Shown piece by piece: positions 23,561 through 32,603 of a stretch of DNA of 54,399 bases. Position numbers and translations under genes: made by a program. The stretch is from an uncultured Elusimicrobia bacterium. Lineage in GTDB: Bacteria; Elusimicrobiota; Elusimicrobia; UBA1565; UBA9628. Numbering within the stretch: position 1 is the first letter of the stretch; every line of letters starts with the position of its first letter. Where the stretch lies: the NCBI GenBank assembly GCA_903830945.1, contig CAIKVT010000063.1, positions 1 to 54,399 of the forward strand, in the 5' to 3' direction. The notes beneath the pieces are model-generated. The model did no database searches, had not been told where the DNA came from, and saw nothing but the letters and a program-made list of their open reading frames with translations.

Positions 23561-23566
23561 ATTCTA
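23561..23566 (-). promoter_or_regulatory. -10 box of the GT-C gene (leaderless start)
   Basis: Minus-strand TAGAAT followed by five bases (TCGCT) and the GTG at 23555. Confidence 0.4.
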
Positions 23567-23571
23567 TATCC

Positions 23572-24834
23572 TTATGCTCGTCGATTCTTTTCCACCCAGA
23601 CCTGGACCAGGTTGACCACGGTCAAGAGCGCTGTCTCCATGCCGCGCACGGAGACCCATTCCCTCTTGCTGTGGGCGTTGCAGCCGCCGGTCCAGAGATT
23701 CGGCGTTGGCAGGCCCATTTCCGTGAGGCGTGAGCCGTCCGTGCCGCCGCGGATGGGGACCCAGGCGGGCGTGATGCCGGCGCGCTTGGCCGCTTCCCAG
23801 AGGTTTTCCAAGACTTGGGGGTTTTTCTCCAGAAGCGGGCCCATGTTGCGGTAGGACTCGGACACCTTGATGTCGATCTGGGCTTTGGGGAAGAGGGGCT
23901 GGACTTCGTCGGCGATGGCGCGCAGGCGTTTTTCTAAGTCCCTCAAGCCTTCGGTCTTGAAATCGCGTAAGAGCACCTTGAGCGTGGCCTTGCCCACTCC
24001 CCCTTCGATGATGTAGGGATGAAGGTAGGGCTGGTAGCCGTCCGTGGTCTCGGGCGCCATGTCCCTGGGAGTGCGCGCCGCGATCTCGCAGATCACGCGG
24101 GTGGCGTTGACCATGATGTTCTTGGCCAGGCCCGGGTGGATGTCGCGGCCGGTGACGGTCACGGTGGCGCCATCGGCGCTGAAGGTCTCTTTGTTGAGCT
24201 CGGCGGGCTTCTCGCCGTCGACGGTGTAGGCGCAGGCCGCGCCGAAAGCCTTGAGGTCGAAGAATTTGGTGCCCGCGCCGACCTCCTCGTCCGGGGTGAA
24301 GGCGAGGCGGATGTCGCCGTGGAGTATGTCCGGGCCGTTGGCCAAAGACTCGGCCAAGGTCATGAGCACGGCCACGCCGGCCTTGTCATCGGCGCCCAGG
24401 AGCGTGGTGCCGTCCGTGGTCACGATGGTCTGGCCGATGTTCTCCTTGAGCTCCGGGTTTTCGTCGGCCTTGATGACGATGGCAGTGTCGCCGGGGAGAG
24501 TGATGTCGCCGCCCGGGTAGGTGATGACCTGGGGCTTGACCCCGGCGCCGGTGACTTCGGGCGAGGTATCTACGTGCGCGATGAGCCCTATCACGGGGAC
24601 TTTGCCGTAGGCCCGGTCGGATTTGGGGAGGTTGGCGGGGATGGTGGCGAACACGTAGCCATGCTTATCGAGTCGGGCATCTTTGAGGCCGAGGTCTTTG
24701 AGTTCGCTGACCAGCATCCGGGATAGGTCAAGCTGTTTGGCCGTGCTGGGATAGTCCTCGACGTCCTCCTTGGATTGGGTGTCCACGGCCACGTAGCGCA
24801 GGAAGCGGTCCAGCAATGTCTCGGTCTTGACCAT
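23572..24834 (-). CDS. pepT: peptidase T (tripeptidase, M20 family)
   Basis: Predicted protein of 420 residues, close to E. coli PepT (408). It removes the N-terminal residue of tripeptides in the cytoplasm with two zinc ions. Metal and catalytic motifs are intact: LIAHVDTSPE (His ligand and catalytic Asp), GADDKAGVA (bridging Asp), FTPDEEVGAG (catalytic Glu and Glu ligand), YTVDGE (Asp ligand) and GGCNAHSKREW (last His ligand). The dimerisation domain lies between residues 210 and 320. A good AAGGAGCT precedes the ATG. The class II aldolase gene lies 12 bases upstream and is probably co-transcribed. Confidence 0.93.
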   Translation of the reverse strand: MVKTETLLDRFLRYVAVDTQSKEDVEDYPSTAKQLDLSRMLVSELKDLGLKDARLDKHGYVFATIPANLPKSDRAYGKVPVIGLIAHVDTSPEVTGAGVKPQVITYPGGDITLPGDTAIVIKADENPELKENIGQTIVTTDGTTLLGADDKAGVAVLMTLAESLANGPDILHGDIRLAFTPDEEVGAGTKFFDLKAFGAACAYTVDGEKPAELNKETFSADGATVTVTGRDIHPGLAKNIMVNATRVICEIAARTPRDMAPETTDGYQPYLHPYIIEGGVGKATLKVLLRDFKTEGLRDLEKRLRAIADEVQPLFPKAQIDIKVSESYRNMGPLLEKNPQVLENLWEAAKRAGITPAWVPIRGGTDGSRLTEMGLPTPNLWTGGCNAHSKREWVSVRGMETALLTVVNLVQVWVEKNRRA

Positions 24835-24846
24835 CAGAGTAGCTCC

Positions 24847-25506
24847 TTAACGAGGTTTGGTCCCGGCGCTGTAGCGGACGGCGGCCTCGTTGAGCCGCCG
24901 CAGCTCTGCCGGGGCCAGCAGGTTCTGTCGGCCCGCGACGAGGGTCCCCAGCACGATCTCCGCGAAGTGTTCGATGAGTTCTATCTTGCCGTGCGCGTCA
25001 AAGAGGTCTTGTCCATACGTCACCACGCCGTGGTTGCCCATGAGGAGGGCGCTGTGGTGCGGCACGAGATAGGCCATGGCCGCGGCCAAATCCGGCGTGC
25101 CGGGGGTGCCGTATTTCGCCAGGGGCACGGAGCCTAAGGCCTGGGAGAACTCGCTGGCGATGGGTTGGTCCAAGGCGATGCCGGCGCAGGCGAAGGCCGT
25201 GGCCTTGGGCGGATGGGCGTGGACCACGGCTTTGACATCGGGGCGCAGGCGGTAGATGAGCAGGTGCATCTGCGCTTCGGAGGAGGAGTTTTTGCGGCCG
25301 AAGCGGTGCTGGCCCGTAGGCGAGATGACGGCCGGGTCCTCGGGCTTCATGTCGCCCTTGGAGACTCCCGTGGGGGTGATGAGTATGCGGCACTCGTCTA
25401 GCCGCACCGAGAGGTTGCCGGATGTGGCGGGGCAGAATCCCTTCTCGAAAAGGAGGCGGCCGTATTTGACGAGGTCGGCGCGGTGCTGAGCGTCGGTCTT
25501 GACCAT
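24847..25506 (-). CDS. class II aldolase/adducin family protein (fuculose-phosphate aldolase-like)
   Basis: Predicted protein of 219 residues, the size of L-fuculose-1-phosphate aldolase. The phosphate-binding GNLSVRL and TPTGVSKGD segments, the zinc ligands HAHPP (His93 and His95 by my count, plus a later His in IELIEHFA) and the catalytic Glu in SSSEAQMHLLIY are present. The enzyme would cleave a ketose-1-phosphate to dihydroxyacetone phosphate plus an aldehyde, or process a methylthioribulose-like sugar phosphate; the substrate is not defined by context. It precedes pepT by 12 bases. Confidence 0.88.
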   Translation of the reverse strand: MVKTDAQHRADLVKYGRLLFEKGFCPATSGNLSVRLDECRILITPTGVSKGDMKPEDPAVISPTGQHRFGRKNSSSEAQMHLLIYRLRPDVKAVVHAHPPKATAFACAGIALDQPIASEFSQALGSVPLAKYGTPGTPDLAAAMAYLVPHHSALLMGNHGVVTYGQDLFDAHGKIELIEHFAEIVLGTLVAGRQNLLAPAELRRLNEAAVRYSAGTKPR

Positions 25507-25587
25507 GTCTGGGACAAGTCTACCAATTTGCGCTCGGCCCTGAAACTTTTAGGACTCCCTCATCGGGCGAAGATAGGACGCCGACGT

Positions 25588-26016
25588 TCAGGTTGATGGC
25601 TTGTCGTCGAGTTCTGCAGTGATCCGGTGGTCCAGTGCCGCGCGCACTTGGCTCGTCAGTGTATCGAAGGAACAAGGTTTGTTGATGAAAGACACCACAT
25701 TGACGTTATCCCGCAACATATTTTCGGTCGATTTAGCCATTTTGCAGCCTGTCAGAAGGATGACCGGGATAGCGCGCGTGTCCATATCCGCCTGAAGGCC
25801 CCGCACGACTTCCAGCCCTGAAATCAGCGGCATCATCAAGTCGAGCAGGATCAGGTGGGGAAGTTCTTCGCGAGCGAGTCGCAACCCATCCGCCCCGTCC
25901 TTGGCCTGGAGAACGCGGTAATCCTTGTCGAACGTCGCGGCCAGGAGTTCCAAGAACACGGGATCGTCATCGATGGCAAGAATGGTTTCTTTCTGAGGAT
26001 TCATCGTCGAACTCAT
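25588..26016 (-). CDS. single-domain response regulator
   Basis: Predicted protein of 142 residues consisting of one receiver domain. Acidic pocket residues are in AIDDDP (about 16-18), the phospho-acceptor is Asp59 in LILLDLMMP, the switch Thr is in ILLTGCK and the conserved Lys in INKPCSF. No output domain follows, so it acts by binding a partner, as CheY-like proteins do. The ATG at 26016 lies six bases after a TATAAT, so the message is probably leaderless. No histidine kinase is nearby. Confidence 0.9.
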   Translation of the reverse strand: MSSTMNPQKETILAIDDDPVFLELLAATFDKDYRVLQAKDGADGLRLAREELPHLILLDLMMPLISGLEVVRGLQADMDTRAIPVILLTGCKMAKSTENMLRDNVNVVSFINKPCSFDTLTSQVRAALDHRITAELDDKPST

Positions 26017-26022
26017 AGTGGC

Positions 26023-26028
26023 ATTATA
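26023..26028 (-). promoter_or_regulatory. -10 box of the response regulator gene (leaderless start)
   Basis: Minus-strand TATAAT followed by six bases (GCCACT) and the ATG at 26016; the -35 region is weak. Confidence 0.45.
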
Positions 26029-26101
26029 ATACCGTAAAGGGTCGCGAGAAACAAGCCCATTGTTGATACCGGTCCTATCTCTCCCTGTGGTCGTTCATGA
26101 C

Positions 26102-27316
26102 CTATTTCCTCGGTCTAGGATAATCCTTGCCGATGTCCAGCGCCTGGGTATAGAGTGACGTCCACAACTGGGTCTGGACCTCGGCGGCTTCATGAGCCAG
26201 AGTCTCGTCTTTGACCACCACCTCGATATTGCGGGAGTCATCGAGATAGCCGCCGCTCCAGTTGCTGGTGCCCAGCCATAGGGTCTTGCCATCCACCACC
26301 ATGAACTTGGAATGCATGGTCCGAGCGAAGGGGATGGGACCTTCGGCGGCCTCTGGAATGGTGATGATGCGGATCTCGACGTTAGGGAGCAGGGAGAGGC
26401 TTTTTAAGTGGTCTATGCCGGGTTTTTCCGTGTTCCAGTGCGAGACCAGGAGTTTTACCTTGACCCCGCGCACCGCCGCGTCGCGCAGGGCATTGTCGAT
26501 GGGGGGGTAGAAGCGCCGCGGCCGGCTGAAGCTTAGCGGCGTGTAATCAAGCAGCGCGACCGCCACTTCGTTCTGGGCCGTACCGATGAGGCGGACCAGT
26601 TCGGACTGCGAGTCGCCTATACCTGGCGGGTCAAAGGCCCATGGGCTGGCCACGAGGTAGGCGCGCCGGTCGCTGGCGGCCTTGGGCGCGGTCTTATTGA
26701 GAGGCGGTACGGGATTGCCCGCCGCGGCGAGGGCCTGCGCCTTCCAGTCCTGCGCGAAGATGTCCGCCAAGCCTTTGACGATGTTCGCGTCGCTGACCAG
26801 CAGGCCCATCTCGTGGATATGCTTGAGCGATCGCCAGTCGAAGTTCTGCGAGCCGACATAACCGGTCTTGCCGTCGGCCACCATGTACTTGGCGTGGACG
26901 ATTCCGAGGCCTTCGGGGTTGACCTTGGACCATGTGATGATGCGCAGTTTGAGGTTGGGGATGGCCTTGAGGCGCTCCAGGCCCTCGGGCGAGGAGGCGC
27001 CGCTTTTCTGGACGAGGAAGCGGATCTTGACGCCGCGCGTCCCGGCTCGGCGCAGGGCGTCGATGACGAGGTCGATGGGCTCGCCGGGCTTGGGGGAGAC
27101 CGCCACATAGAACTCGGCGATGTCCAAGGATTTCTTGGCCGAGGCGATGAGCTCGGGCCACACCTCGGCGGCGCGGCGCAGTTCGGGGCGTTCCAGTGTC
27201 GTCTCGACGGGATAGCTGTAGACCAGCTCGAAGCCGGGAACCGTGAAGGCGGCGCGGGCTGAGATGGCGCAGCAACAGAGCGCCAGCGCGGTTAGGAAGC
27301 GGGATATCCTTGTCAT
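26102..27316 (-). CDS. exported phospholipase D-like protein (PLD3/4-like)
   Basis: Predicted protein of 404 residues with a signal peptide (about residues 1-22). Two HKD motifs are intact: IVHAKYMVADGKTGYVGSQN and TMHSKFMVVDGKTLWLGTSN, so two halves form one active site with a phospho-histidine intermediate. The overall layout, with NFDWRSLKHIHEMG after the first motif and NWSGGYLDDSRN after the second, resembles PLD3/PLD4 and poxvirus K4-type proteins, which include 5'-3' exonucleases, more than classical phospholipase D. A good AAGGAG precedes the ATG. It follows the MEMO-AMMECR1 gene by 16 bases and may share its transcript. Location: periplasm or outside. Confidence 0.88.
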   Translation of the reverse strand: MTRISRFLTALALCCCAISARAAFTVPGFELVYSYPVETTLERPELRRAAEVWPELIASAKKSLDIAEFYVAVSPKPGEPIDLVIDALRRAGTRGVKIRFLVQKSGASSPEGLERLKAIPNLKLRIITWSKVNPEGLGIVHAKYMVADGKTGYVGSQNFDWRSLKHIHEMGLLVSDANIVKGLADIFAQDWKAQALAAAGNPVPPLNKTAPKAASDRRAYLVASPWAFDPPGIGDSQSELVRLIGTAQNEVAVALLDYTPLSFSRPRRFYPPIDNALRDAAVRGVKVKLLVSHWNTEKPGIDHLKSLSLLPNVEIRIITIPEAAEGPIPFARTMHSKFMVVDGKTLWLGTSNWSGGYLDDSRNIEVVVKDETLAHEAAEVQTQLWTSLYTQALDIGKDYPRPRK

Positions 27317-27332
27317 TTGGTTGCTCCTTGGA

Positions 27333-28847
27333 CTATCGAGTGATTGTCTTGTGCAGGTTGACGCCGACTATGGGTTCTTCGAAAGCGCTCACCGTGAAGA
27401 CCGCGAGCCTGGTCTTGGGGTCCTTCCAGCAATCGCGCGGCAGGCCGGCTTTCTGTTCGCAGAGCTCGCTGAGGAATCCGTCCTTATCCGGAATCTGCTC
27501 CCATACTTGGGGCAAAAATAAGCCCGTGCTCCCGCCCTGGGATACGATGACGCCGTGCTTTTTGGGCACGATGCTCCCGGCGTCGGCGACCGGCCGCGCC
27601 GAGGACAGTATGGATATCTCCACATGCAGCTTGGCTACCTCGTCCTTGGTCACTGGCGCGAAACGATGGTCCTCGAAAGCGGCGGAGAAAGCTGAGGCGG
27701 CCACGGCATCGCGTAAAGTGGCGCGGGGTGCGGTGGTGCCTACGCAGCCGCGCAGGCGTCCGTCCTCCGTCAAGGTGACGAACACCGCGGACGGCAGGTT
27801 CAGGACCGGGTCATCCATGAGCTTGCCTTCGGCCTGCTTGCCTTCCGTGCCTGAGTCCACGGACTGCCGGGCCAAGGCGAGTAAGGACTTTTTTTGCTTT
27901 TCGTCGAGGGTCGTGCCCGCGGCGGGCGATCGGCCCGAGCGCACGAAAGCCACGGCGGCGTAGCCGACCGTGCGACCAGCTTCGCCGGCGGGAGAGGATC
28001 CGGAATTGGCGTAGCGCATGAGCACGGCACGGTCCGCGCCCTGCGCCCGGGCCGCGGCCATCACAGCCATGACCGCGGCTTCGCCGCACCAGGTGGTCTC
28101 GAGCCCCGGTTCGCCGTGCGCCATCATGATGCGGTTGGAGAGCCAGAAGAACTCAGGGTCGAGCCGTTCCATGGCCTTGAGCGTGGCCCGGTCCACCTTG
28201 TCGGCGACCCGGGCCGGTGGGTAGTGGGAGAGGTCCGAGGACGCGATCAAGAGGGCCTTGCGGCCTTTGATCGCCGCGGCCACGGCCAGGCCTACGCGCA
28301 GTCGGGTTTGGGGGTCGTCCGTGTTCATGATGATGGGCAGGAGTTTCCAGCCGGGCGTGAGGCGCTTGATGAGGAAAGGGAGCTGGACTTCGACGGAATG
28401 CTCACCCTCGTAGGCGTCGGGCCTATCCTGGAACAACGCCGGGGCATCCTTGAGCAGGCGCGCGGCCAGGTTCTCGTCGACCGGGACGCGGCCAAGTGGT
28501 GTGATGAAGGCGCCGTGGGCGTAGAGCGCGGCGGCGTCTACGCGCGCGCGGTGCGCCGTGCCAATCACCACGACGGTATCGAAGGCCCCTGAGACCGCCA
28601 GGTATCCTACGGCAGCCACCGGCGCGGAGTACTCGTAGCCCGCGTGGGGCACGACCAAGGCCACGAGCGGGCCGGACAGTTTTCTCTCAGGCTTGGCTTT
28701 GGTCAGGTAGCCGTCGATATCCCGGCTCAGTTCCTTGGGATCGGCGGGATAGAATTGGCCGGCCACGGCTGGAGGCCGGTCTGCCTCGAGCGCCGGGGCC
28801 GCGCCGGGGGCGCCGAGCAGCCAGAGCGTGAAGATGACCTTTCTCAT
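27333..28847 (-). CDS. exported MEMO-AMMECR1 fusion (AmmeMemoRadiSam B and A domains)
   Basis: Predicted protein of 504 residues. Residues 1-20 look like a signal peptide (hydrophobic FTLWLLGAPGAAPAL). The MEMO domain (about 24-303) begins AVAGQFYPADPKEL and keeps the metal-site residues His68 (PHAGYEYS), His99 (GTAHR), His150 (EGEHSVEVQLPF) and Cys254 (WCGE), plus SSDLSHY. The AMMECR1 domain (about 315-500) carries LRGCVGT at 365-371, the family hallmark. In most bacteria the two proteins accompany a radical SAM enzyme (AmrS); none is seen here. Secretion is odd because the known system is cytoplasmic. Human MEMO1 binds iron or copper; the bacterial reaction is not settled. Confidence 0.88.
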   Translation of the reverse strand: MRKVIFTLWLLGAPGAAPALEADRPPAVAGQFYPADPKELSRDIDGYLTKAKPERKLSGPLVALVVPHAGYEYSAPVAAVGYLAVSGAFDTVVVIGTAHRARVDAAALYAHGAFITPLGRVPVDENLAARLLKDAPALFQDRPDAYEGEHSVEVQLPFLIKRLTPGWKLLPIIMNTDDPQTRLRVGLAVAAAIKGRKALLIASSDLSHYPPARVADKVDRATLKAMERLDPEFFWLSNRIMMAHGEPGLETTWCGEAAVMAVMAAARAQGADRAVLMRYANSGSSPAGEAGRTVGYAAVAFVRSGRSPAAGTTLDEKQKKSLLALARQSVDSGTEGKQAEGKLMDDPVLNLPSAVFVTLTEDGRLRGCVGTTAPRATLRDAVAASAFSAAFEDHRFAPVTKDEVAKLHVEISILSSARPVADAGSIVPKKHGVIVSQGGSTGLFLPQVWEQIPDKDGFLSELCEQKAGLPRDCWKDPKTRLAVFTVSAFEEPIVGVNLHKTITR

Positions 28848-28962
28848 GGTGAAGCCTCCTGGGGGAAGTCTAACATTGGCCGGGCTTTTCCTTCAACTAA
28901 CGGTAATGGTATCCTTGGATGACGATCTTAAAATGACCATCTAGAGGCGTAAAGGAGGACCT

Positions 28963-30174
28963 GTGGCGCACACTTTTTCTACCCGCATACGTCCGGCCCG
29001 GCGCACGGCCGGCATCACCTACGCGGTGCGCGACGTCGTGGCCTTGGCGCACGAGGTGGCCAAGACCGGTAAGGAGATGCTTTTCCTCAATATCGGCGAC
29101 CCGAACAGATTCGACTTTGAGACGCCGCCGCACTTGATCGAGGCGGTCTTGAAGGCCATGCGCGACAACCACAACGGCTACTCGCCGTCCTCCGGTATCT
29201 CGGCCGCGGTCAAGGCCATCGAGCGCGAGGCGGCGCGCCACCATATTAGAAACATCCGCGACGTGTTCGTGACCAGCGGGGGCAGTGAGGCCATCGAGGT
29301 CTGCCTGACGGCCTTGGTGGACAAGGGCGACAACGTGCTCATTCCTTATCCGGGCTATCCGCTCTACGAGGCTGTGCTGGCCAAGCTGGAAGCTGTGGCC
29401 AAGCCGTATTTCCTCGACGAAGAGAAGGGCTGGCAGCCGGACGTGGAGGATATCCGCAAGCGCATCGATGACAAGACTCGGGCCATCGTGCTCATCAACC
29501 CGAACAATCCGACGGGCGTGGTCTATGAGCGCAAGACCTTGCGCAAGATCCTGGCGCTGGCCGCTGAGAAGGGCGTGCTGGTCTTCGCCGACGAGATCTA
29601 CGACAAGATGATCCTCAATGGGGCCGAGCATGTCTCCATCGCCGCGTTGGACCCGGAGGCGCCGGTCATCACTTTCAACGGCTTGTCCAAGGGTTTTTTG
29701 GCGCCGGGCTGGCGCATCGGCTGGGGTGTGGTGAGCGGAAACGAGGGGCTTCTGAAAGACTACGTTGCGGCTATTAACAAGCTGCTGCGCGCGCGGCTCT
29801 GCGCGAGTCATCCGATGCAGCACGCCATCACCGCGGCCTTGGACGGGCAGAGAGAGTTCATCGAGAAGACCCGCGAGAAGCTGATCCGGCGCCGCGATAT
29901 CACCCATGAGATGCTCAATTCAGCGCCCGGCATCTCCTGCGTCAAGGCCGATGCGGCTTTTTACGCCTTCCCGAAGTTGGACATCAAGGGCTCCGACGAG
30001 GAATTCGTGAAGGGGCTGCTCCGGGAGACGGGCGTGGTGACAGTGCATGGGTCGGGCTTCGGGGAGAAGCCGGGGACGAAGCATCTGCGTGTGGTGTTTT
30101 TGCCGCAGGAAGAGGTCTTGCGCAAGGCCTACGCGAACCTGCTGGCCTACCTCGTGAAGAACCGGAAGGGATGA
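28963..30174 (+). CDS. PLP-dependent aminotransferase, class I/II (AlaA-like)
   Basis: Predicted protein of 403 residues. Fold type I aminotransferase: NIGDPNRFDFETP at the N-terminus, TSGGSEAIEVCL in the PLP phosphate region, NPNNPTGVVY with the conserved Asn, ADEIYDKM with the Asp that binds the pyridine nitrogen, and the Schiff-base Lys in FNGLSKGFLAPGWRIGW. The sequence is close to archaeal and bacterial alanine/pyruvate aminotransferases that move amino groups between alanine or related amino acids and 2-oxoglutarate; exact specificity is inferred. The start is GTG at 28963 after AAAGGAGG. Its stop overlaps the next gene by 4 bp. Confidence 0.92.
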   Translation: MAHTFSTRIRPARRTAGITYAVRDVVALAHEVAKTGKEMLFLNIGDPNRFDFETPPHLIEAVLKAMRDNHNGYSPSSGISAAVKAIEREAARHHIRNIRDVFVTSGGSEAIEVCLTALVDKGDNVLIPYPGYPLYEAVLAKLEAVAKPYFLDEEKGWQPDVEDIRKRIDDKTRAIVLINPNNPTGVVYERKTLRKILALAAEKGVLVFADEIYDKMILNGAEHVSIAALDPEAPVITFNGLSKGFLAPGWRIGWGVVSGNEGLLKDYVAAINKLLRARLCASHPMQHAITAALDGQREFIEKTREKLIRRRDITHEMLNSAPGISCVKADAAFYAFPKLDIKGSDEEFVKGLLRETGVVTVHGSGFGEKPGTKHLRVVFLPQEEVLRKAYANLLAYLVKNRKG

Positions 30175-30650
30175 CCGGGTCCGCGAAGCGGCTGATACGG
30201 CTTCTGCGTCTTAAGCCGCACCCGGAGGGGGGATTTTTCCGGGAGACTTATCGCGCGGCGGGGCGGATCCCGGGACGGAAGTTTCCCGGCGGGCGGAGCT
30301 ATTCGACGGCGATCTTATTCCTGCTCCCGAAGGGTCGTGTCTCCCGTCTGCACCGGATCAAATCCGATGAGCTTTGGCATTTTTACTCAGGCGGGCCATT
30401 GATCGTAGTCGAGTTGGACCCTGCTTCCGGCCGGGCGCATCGCACTGCGCTCGGGGGCCGGAGGTTCCAGTATGTGGTGAAAGCGGGCACTTGGTTCGGG
30501 GCGTGTCTGGGGCCGGGCGCGGATTACGCTCTGGTGGGTTGTACGGTGGCGCCGGGGTTCGAGTTCATGGATTTCGAGATGGGCCGCAGGGAGGGGCTTT
30601 TGCGGCGGTTCCCGAAGAGTCGGGGGATGATTGAACGGCTCTTGCTCTAG
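30171..30650 (+). CDS. cupin-fold protein, DUF985 family
   Basis: Predicted protein of 159 residues. It has the family features LIRLLRLKPHPEGGFFRETYRA, the ST.I.FLL motif, LHRIKSDELWHFYSGGPL with cupin metal-type His and Glu, and GAKYV-like GPGADYALVGCTVAPGFEFMDFEM. DUF985 proteins form a double-stranded beta-helix and their reaction is not established; they may bind a metal or a small sugar-like ligand. The start overlaps the aminotransferase stop (ATGA), so the two are translationally coupled. Confidence 0.9.
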   Translation: MTGSAKRLIRLLRLKPHPEGGFFRETYRAAGRIPGRKFPGGRSYSTAILFLLPKGRVSRLHRIKSDELWHFYSGGPLIVVELDPASGRAHRTALGGRRFQYVVKAGTWFGACLGPGADYALVGCTVAPGFEFMDFEMGRREGLLRRFPKSRGMIERLLL

Positions 30651-30715
30651 CGCATAGGCCTATTGACCTCCAGGAATGTTCCTCTTAGACCCTTCCCGGC
30701 CAGGGCACGTTCTGT

Positions 30716-30721
30716 TAGCAT
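30716..30721 (+). promoter_or_regulatory. -10-like box before the 579-residue PLD-like gene
   Basis: TAGCAT followed by seven bases and the ATG at 30729, the same spacing as at other leaderless starts in the window. Confidence 0.3.
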
Positions 30722-30728
30722 GTGAGCA

Positions 30729-32468
30729 ATGACGCCCTGCGGTTTTAGGCGAGAACCGATTTTTTGCGATTTACCATGCTATTCGGTCCTGCTCGTCTTC
30801 GCCGTCTTGACGGTCCTGAGCGGGACCAATCAGGCTATGGCAGGCGCAGTCCTGGCTCCCGAGACAACGGGAGCCGTCAGCTTCCGAGCCATTCCGGCTG
30901 TAGCGGCTGGCTTGGCGCATTCTATCGGCACCACAATCAATGTCAATTCAATAAGGCCAGCCTTCCCGATCTTGAACGGCGTGTTGCCTCATCTGAGCCA
31001 GCTGACCCCCACTGTGCGCACTGACCTTGCACCCGTGGCTATGTCTGCCGTGAGCCCCGCACTCCCGGCGTCGGCTTTGCCGATCCCATCCCTATCCATG
31101 ACGGTCGCGCCGATACCCGCCGCGGATCCGATGTCGTTGCCGGCGGTCCAGCCCCGATCGGTCCTCTCGGTCCCCTCCTTGGCGGCAGCGAAACCGAGGT
31201 CTCCTTTGCGTCAGCTTTCAGGACTTGACTCGGCCCGGGATGCCGCTCAATGTACTTCGCGATATTTTGACGGCGCGCCGACGAGAGGAGATCTCTCGGT
31301 GTCCGGAGTCGTGGCGGCTCCTGACACCTATTCCAGTTGGACGGCCCCTCCGGCGCGATCCGATGTCGTCTCTTTTCATGGCGTCGCCCTGCCGGCGCGA
31401 GCCTTCAGCAGCACGAGTCGGATCCCGGATTCTCTGGTCGCGGCCATAGATGCGACGCGCAGCACCATGCTCCTGGCGCTTTATGAGATCAATCTCCCTG
31501 GAGTCACCGATGCCATTAAGCGCGCTAAAGCGCGCGGCGTGGATGTGAAACTCATCTATGATCAGAGCCACGGTACGGGCCAGGGTGTCGATCCGATGGA
31601 AGTGTTTTCCGGTCCTTCGGCCCAGTTCCGTGAGCTGCTCGACGCGAACGTGGATATCCGCCTGCTGAGAGGCGGCGGATCATACGGCATCATGCACAAT
31701 AAGGTCGCTATCCTTGACGGGGAGCTCGTCGAGACCGGATCTTTCAACTGGTCGGTGTCGGCCGATCAGTTGAACTTCGAGAACGCGATTTTCCGCGATG
31801 ATCTCTCCCTGGCGCAGTTCTATGCGTCGTATTGGGACTGGATGTGGGATCTGGCCCAGTCGATCGGCGCGGCTGCGCTTCAGCTGGACGTCGACCCTTC
31901 GCCCGATTTCGGAACGCCGCCGTTGGATCCCGCGCCGTCCGTGTCCTTCAAGGGCGGGAAATGGCCGCGAGTCGCCTTTTCGCCCGCGGGTGAGATCGAG
32001 GCGCGATTGGTGGATGCCATTTCCCGCTGCGAACGCACGATCGATATCGCGATCTTCAGCCTCTATTCGCGCCCCATCGCCGATGCGATCGCCGCCGCCC
32101 ATGACCGCGGCGTGGCCGTGCGGATCGCGGGAGACGTTTCGCAGGCGCGCCACTCTCCTGAGGTGGCCTCTTTGCTGAGTCGCGGCGTCGAACTGCGCTT
32201 AAGCGCCGGTCGGGGAGGCCTGGGCGTCCTGCATCATAAATTCGCCATCCTCGATGGGGAGATGCTTGCCACCGGGTCTTTTAATTTCTCCTTGAATGCG
32301 CAGCAATACAACTTCGAGAACCAGCTCTACACCACCGAGCCCGGCGACCTGGCCGGCTATCAGTCCGAATTCGAGGCCGTTTGGGGCCAAGCGCACGTCC
32401 CCGGTCCAGAAGAGACCGAGGGCGCGGCCCTCGCTTCTTTGTCCGGCTTGAAGCTGCTCGGCCCGTAG
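30729..32468 (+). CDS. exported two-domain phospholipase D-like protein
   Basis: Predicted protein of 579 residues. A hydrophobic segment near residues 18-38 (LLVFAVLTVLSGTNQAMA) is the likely signal peptide. Residues 40-200 are Ala/Pro/Ser/Val-rich with low complexity, resembling a linker or surface-exposed stalk. Two PLD repeats follow: GIMHNKVAILDGELVETGSFNWS and GVLHHKFAILDGEMLATGSFNFS, each with His-x-Lys, Asp and the GSFN step. A nuclease or phospholipase acting outside the cytoplasm is likely; the bacterial Nuc-like layout favours nuclease. It is the second PLD-type protein in 6 kb but belongs to a different subgroup from the one at 26102-27316. Confidence 0.85.
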   Translation: MTPCGFRREPIFCDLPCYSVLLVFAVLTVLSGTNQAMAGAVLAPETTGAVSFRAIPAVAAGLAHSIGTTINVNSIRPAFPILNGVLPHLSQLTPTVRTDLAPVAMSAVSPALPASALPIPSLSMTVAPIPAADPMSLPAVQPRSVLSVPSLAAAKPRSPLRQLSGLDSARDAAQCTSRYFDGAPTRGDLSVSGVVAAPDTYSSWTAPPARSDVVSFHGVALPARAFSSTSRIPDSLVAAIDATRSTMLLALYEINLPGVTDAIKRAKARGVDVKLIYDQSHGTGQGVDPMEVFSGPSAQFRELLDANVDIRLLRGGGSYGIMHNKVAILDGELVETGSFNWSVSADQLNFENAIFRDDLSLAQFYASYWDWMWDLAQSIGAAALQLDVDPSPDFGTPPLDPAPSVSFKGGKWPRVAFSPAGEIEARLVDAISRCERTIDIAIFSLYSRPIADAIAAAHDRGVAVRIAGDVSQARHSPEVASLLSRGVELRLSAGRGGLGVLHHKFAILDGEMLATGSFNFSLNAQQYNFENQLYTTEPGDLAGYQSEFEAVWGQAHVPGPEETEGAALASLSGLKLLGP

Positions 32469-32603
32469 TGCGCTTGATGGGCTGGGTACTTCGGGTCGAT
32501 ACGTTTGGGCCATTAGACTCTGGTCTGAAGTGGGCGGGAAAGTTATGCTGATAGTGATGATCCGGCTAGCGAAGTTTTTTATGCAGTTCAGGGAGAGACA
32601 ACC

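Noticed and set aside
24019-24726. 235-codon plus-strand ORF inside pepT
   Set aside because: Antisense to a complete peptidase T gene.
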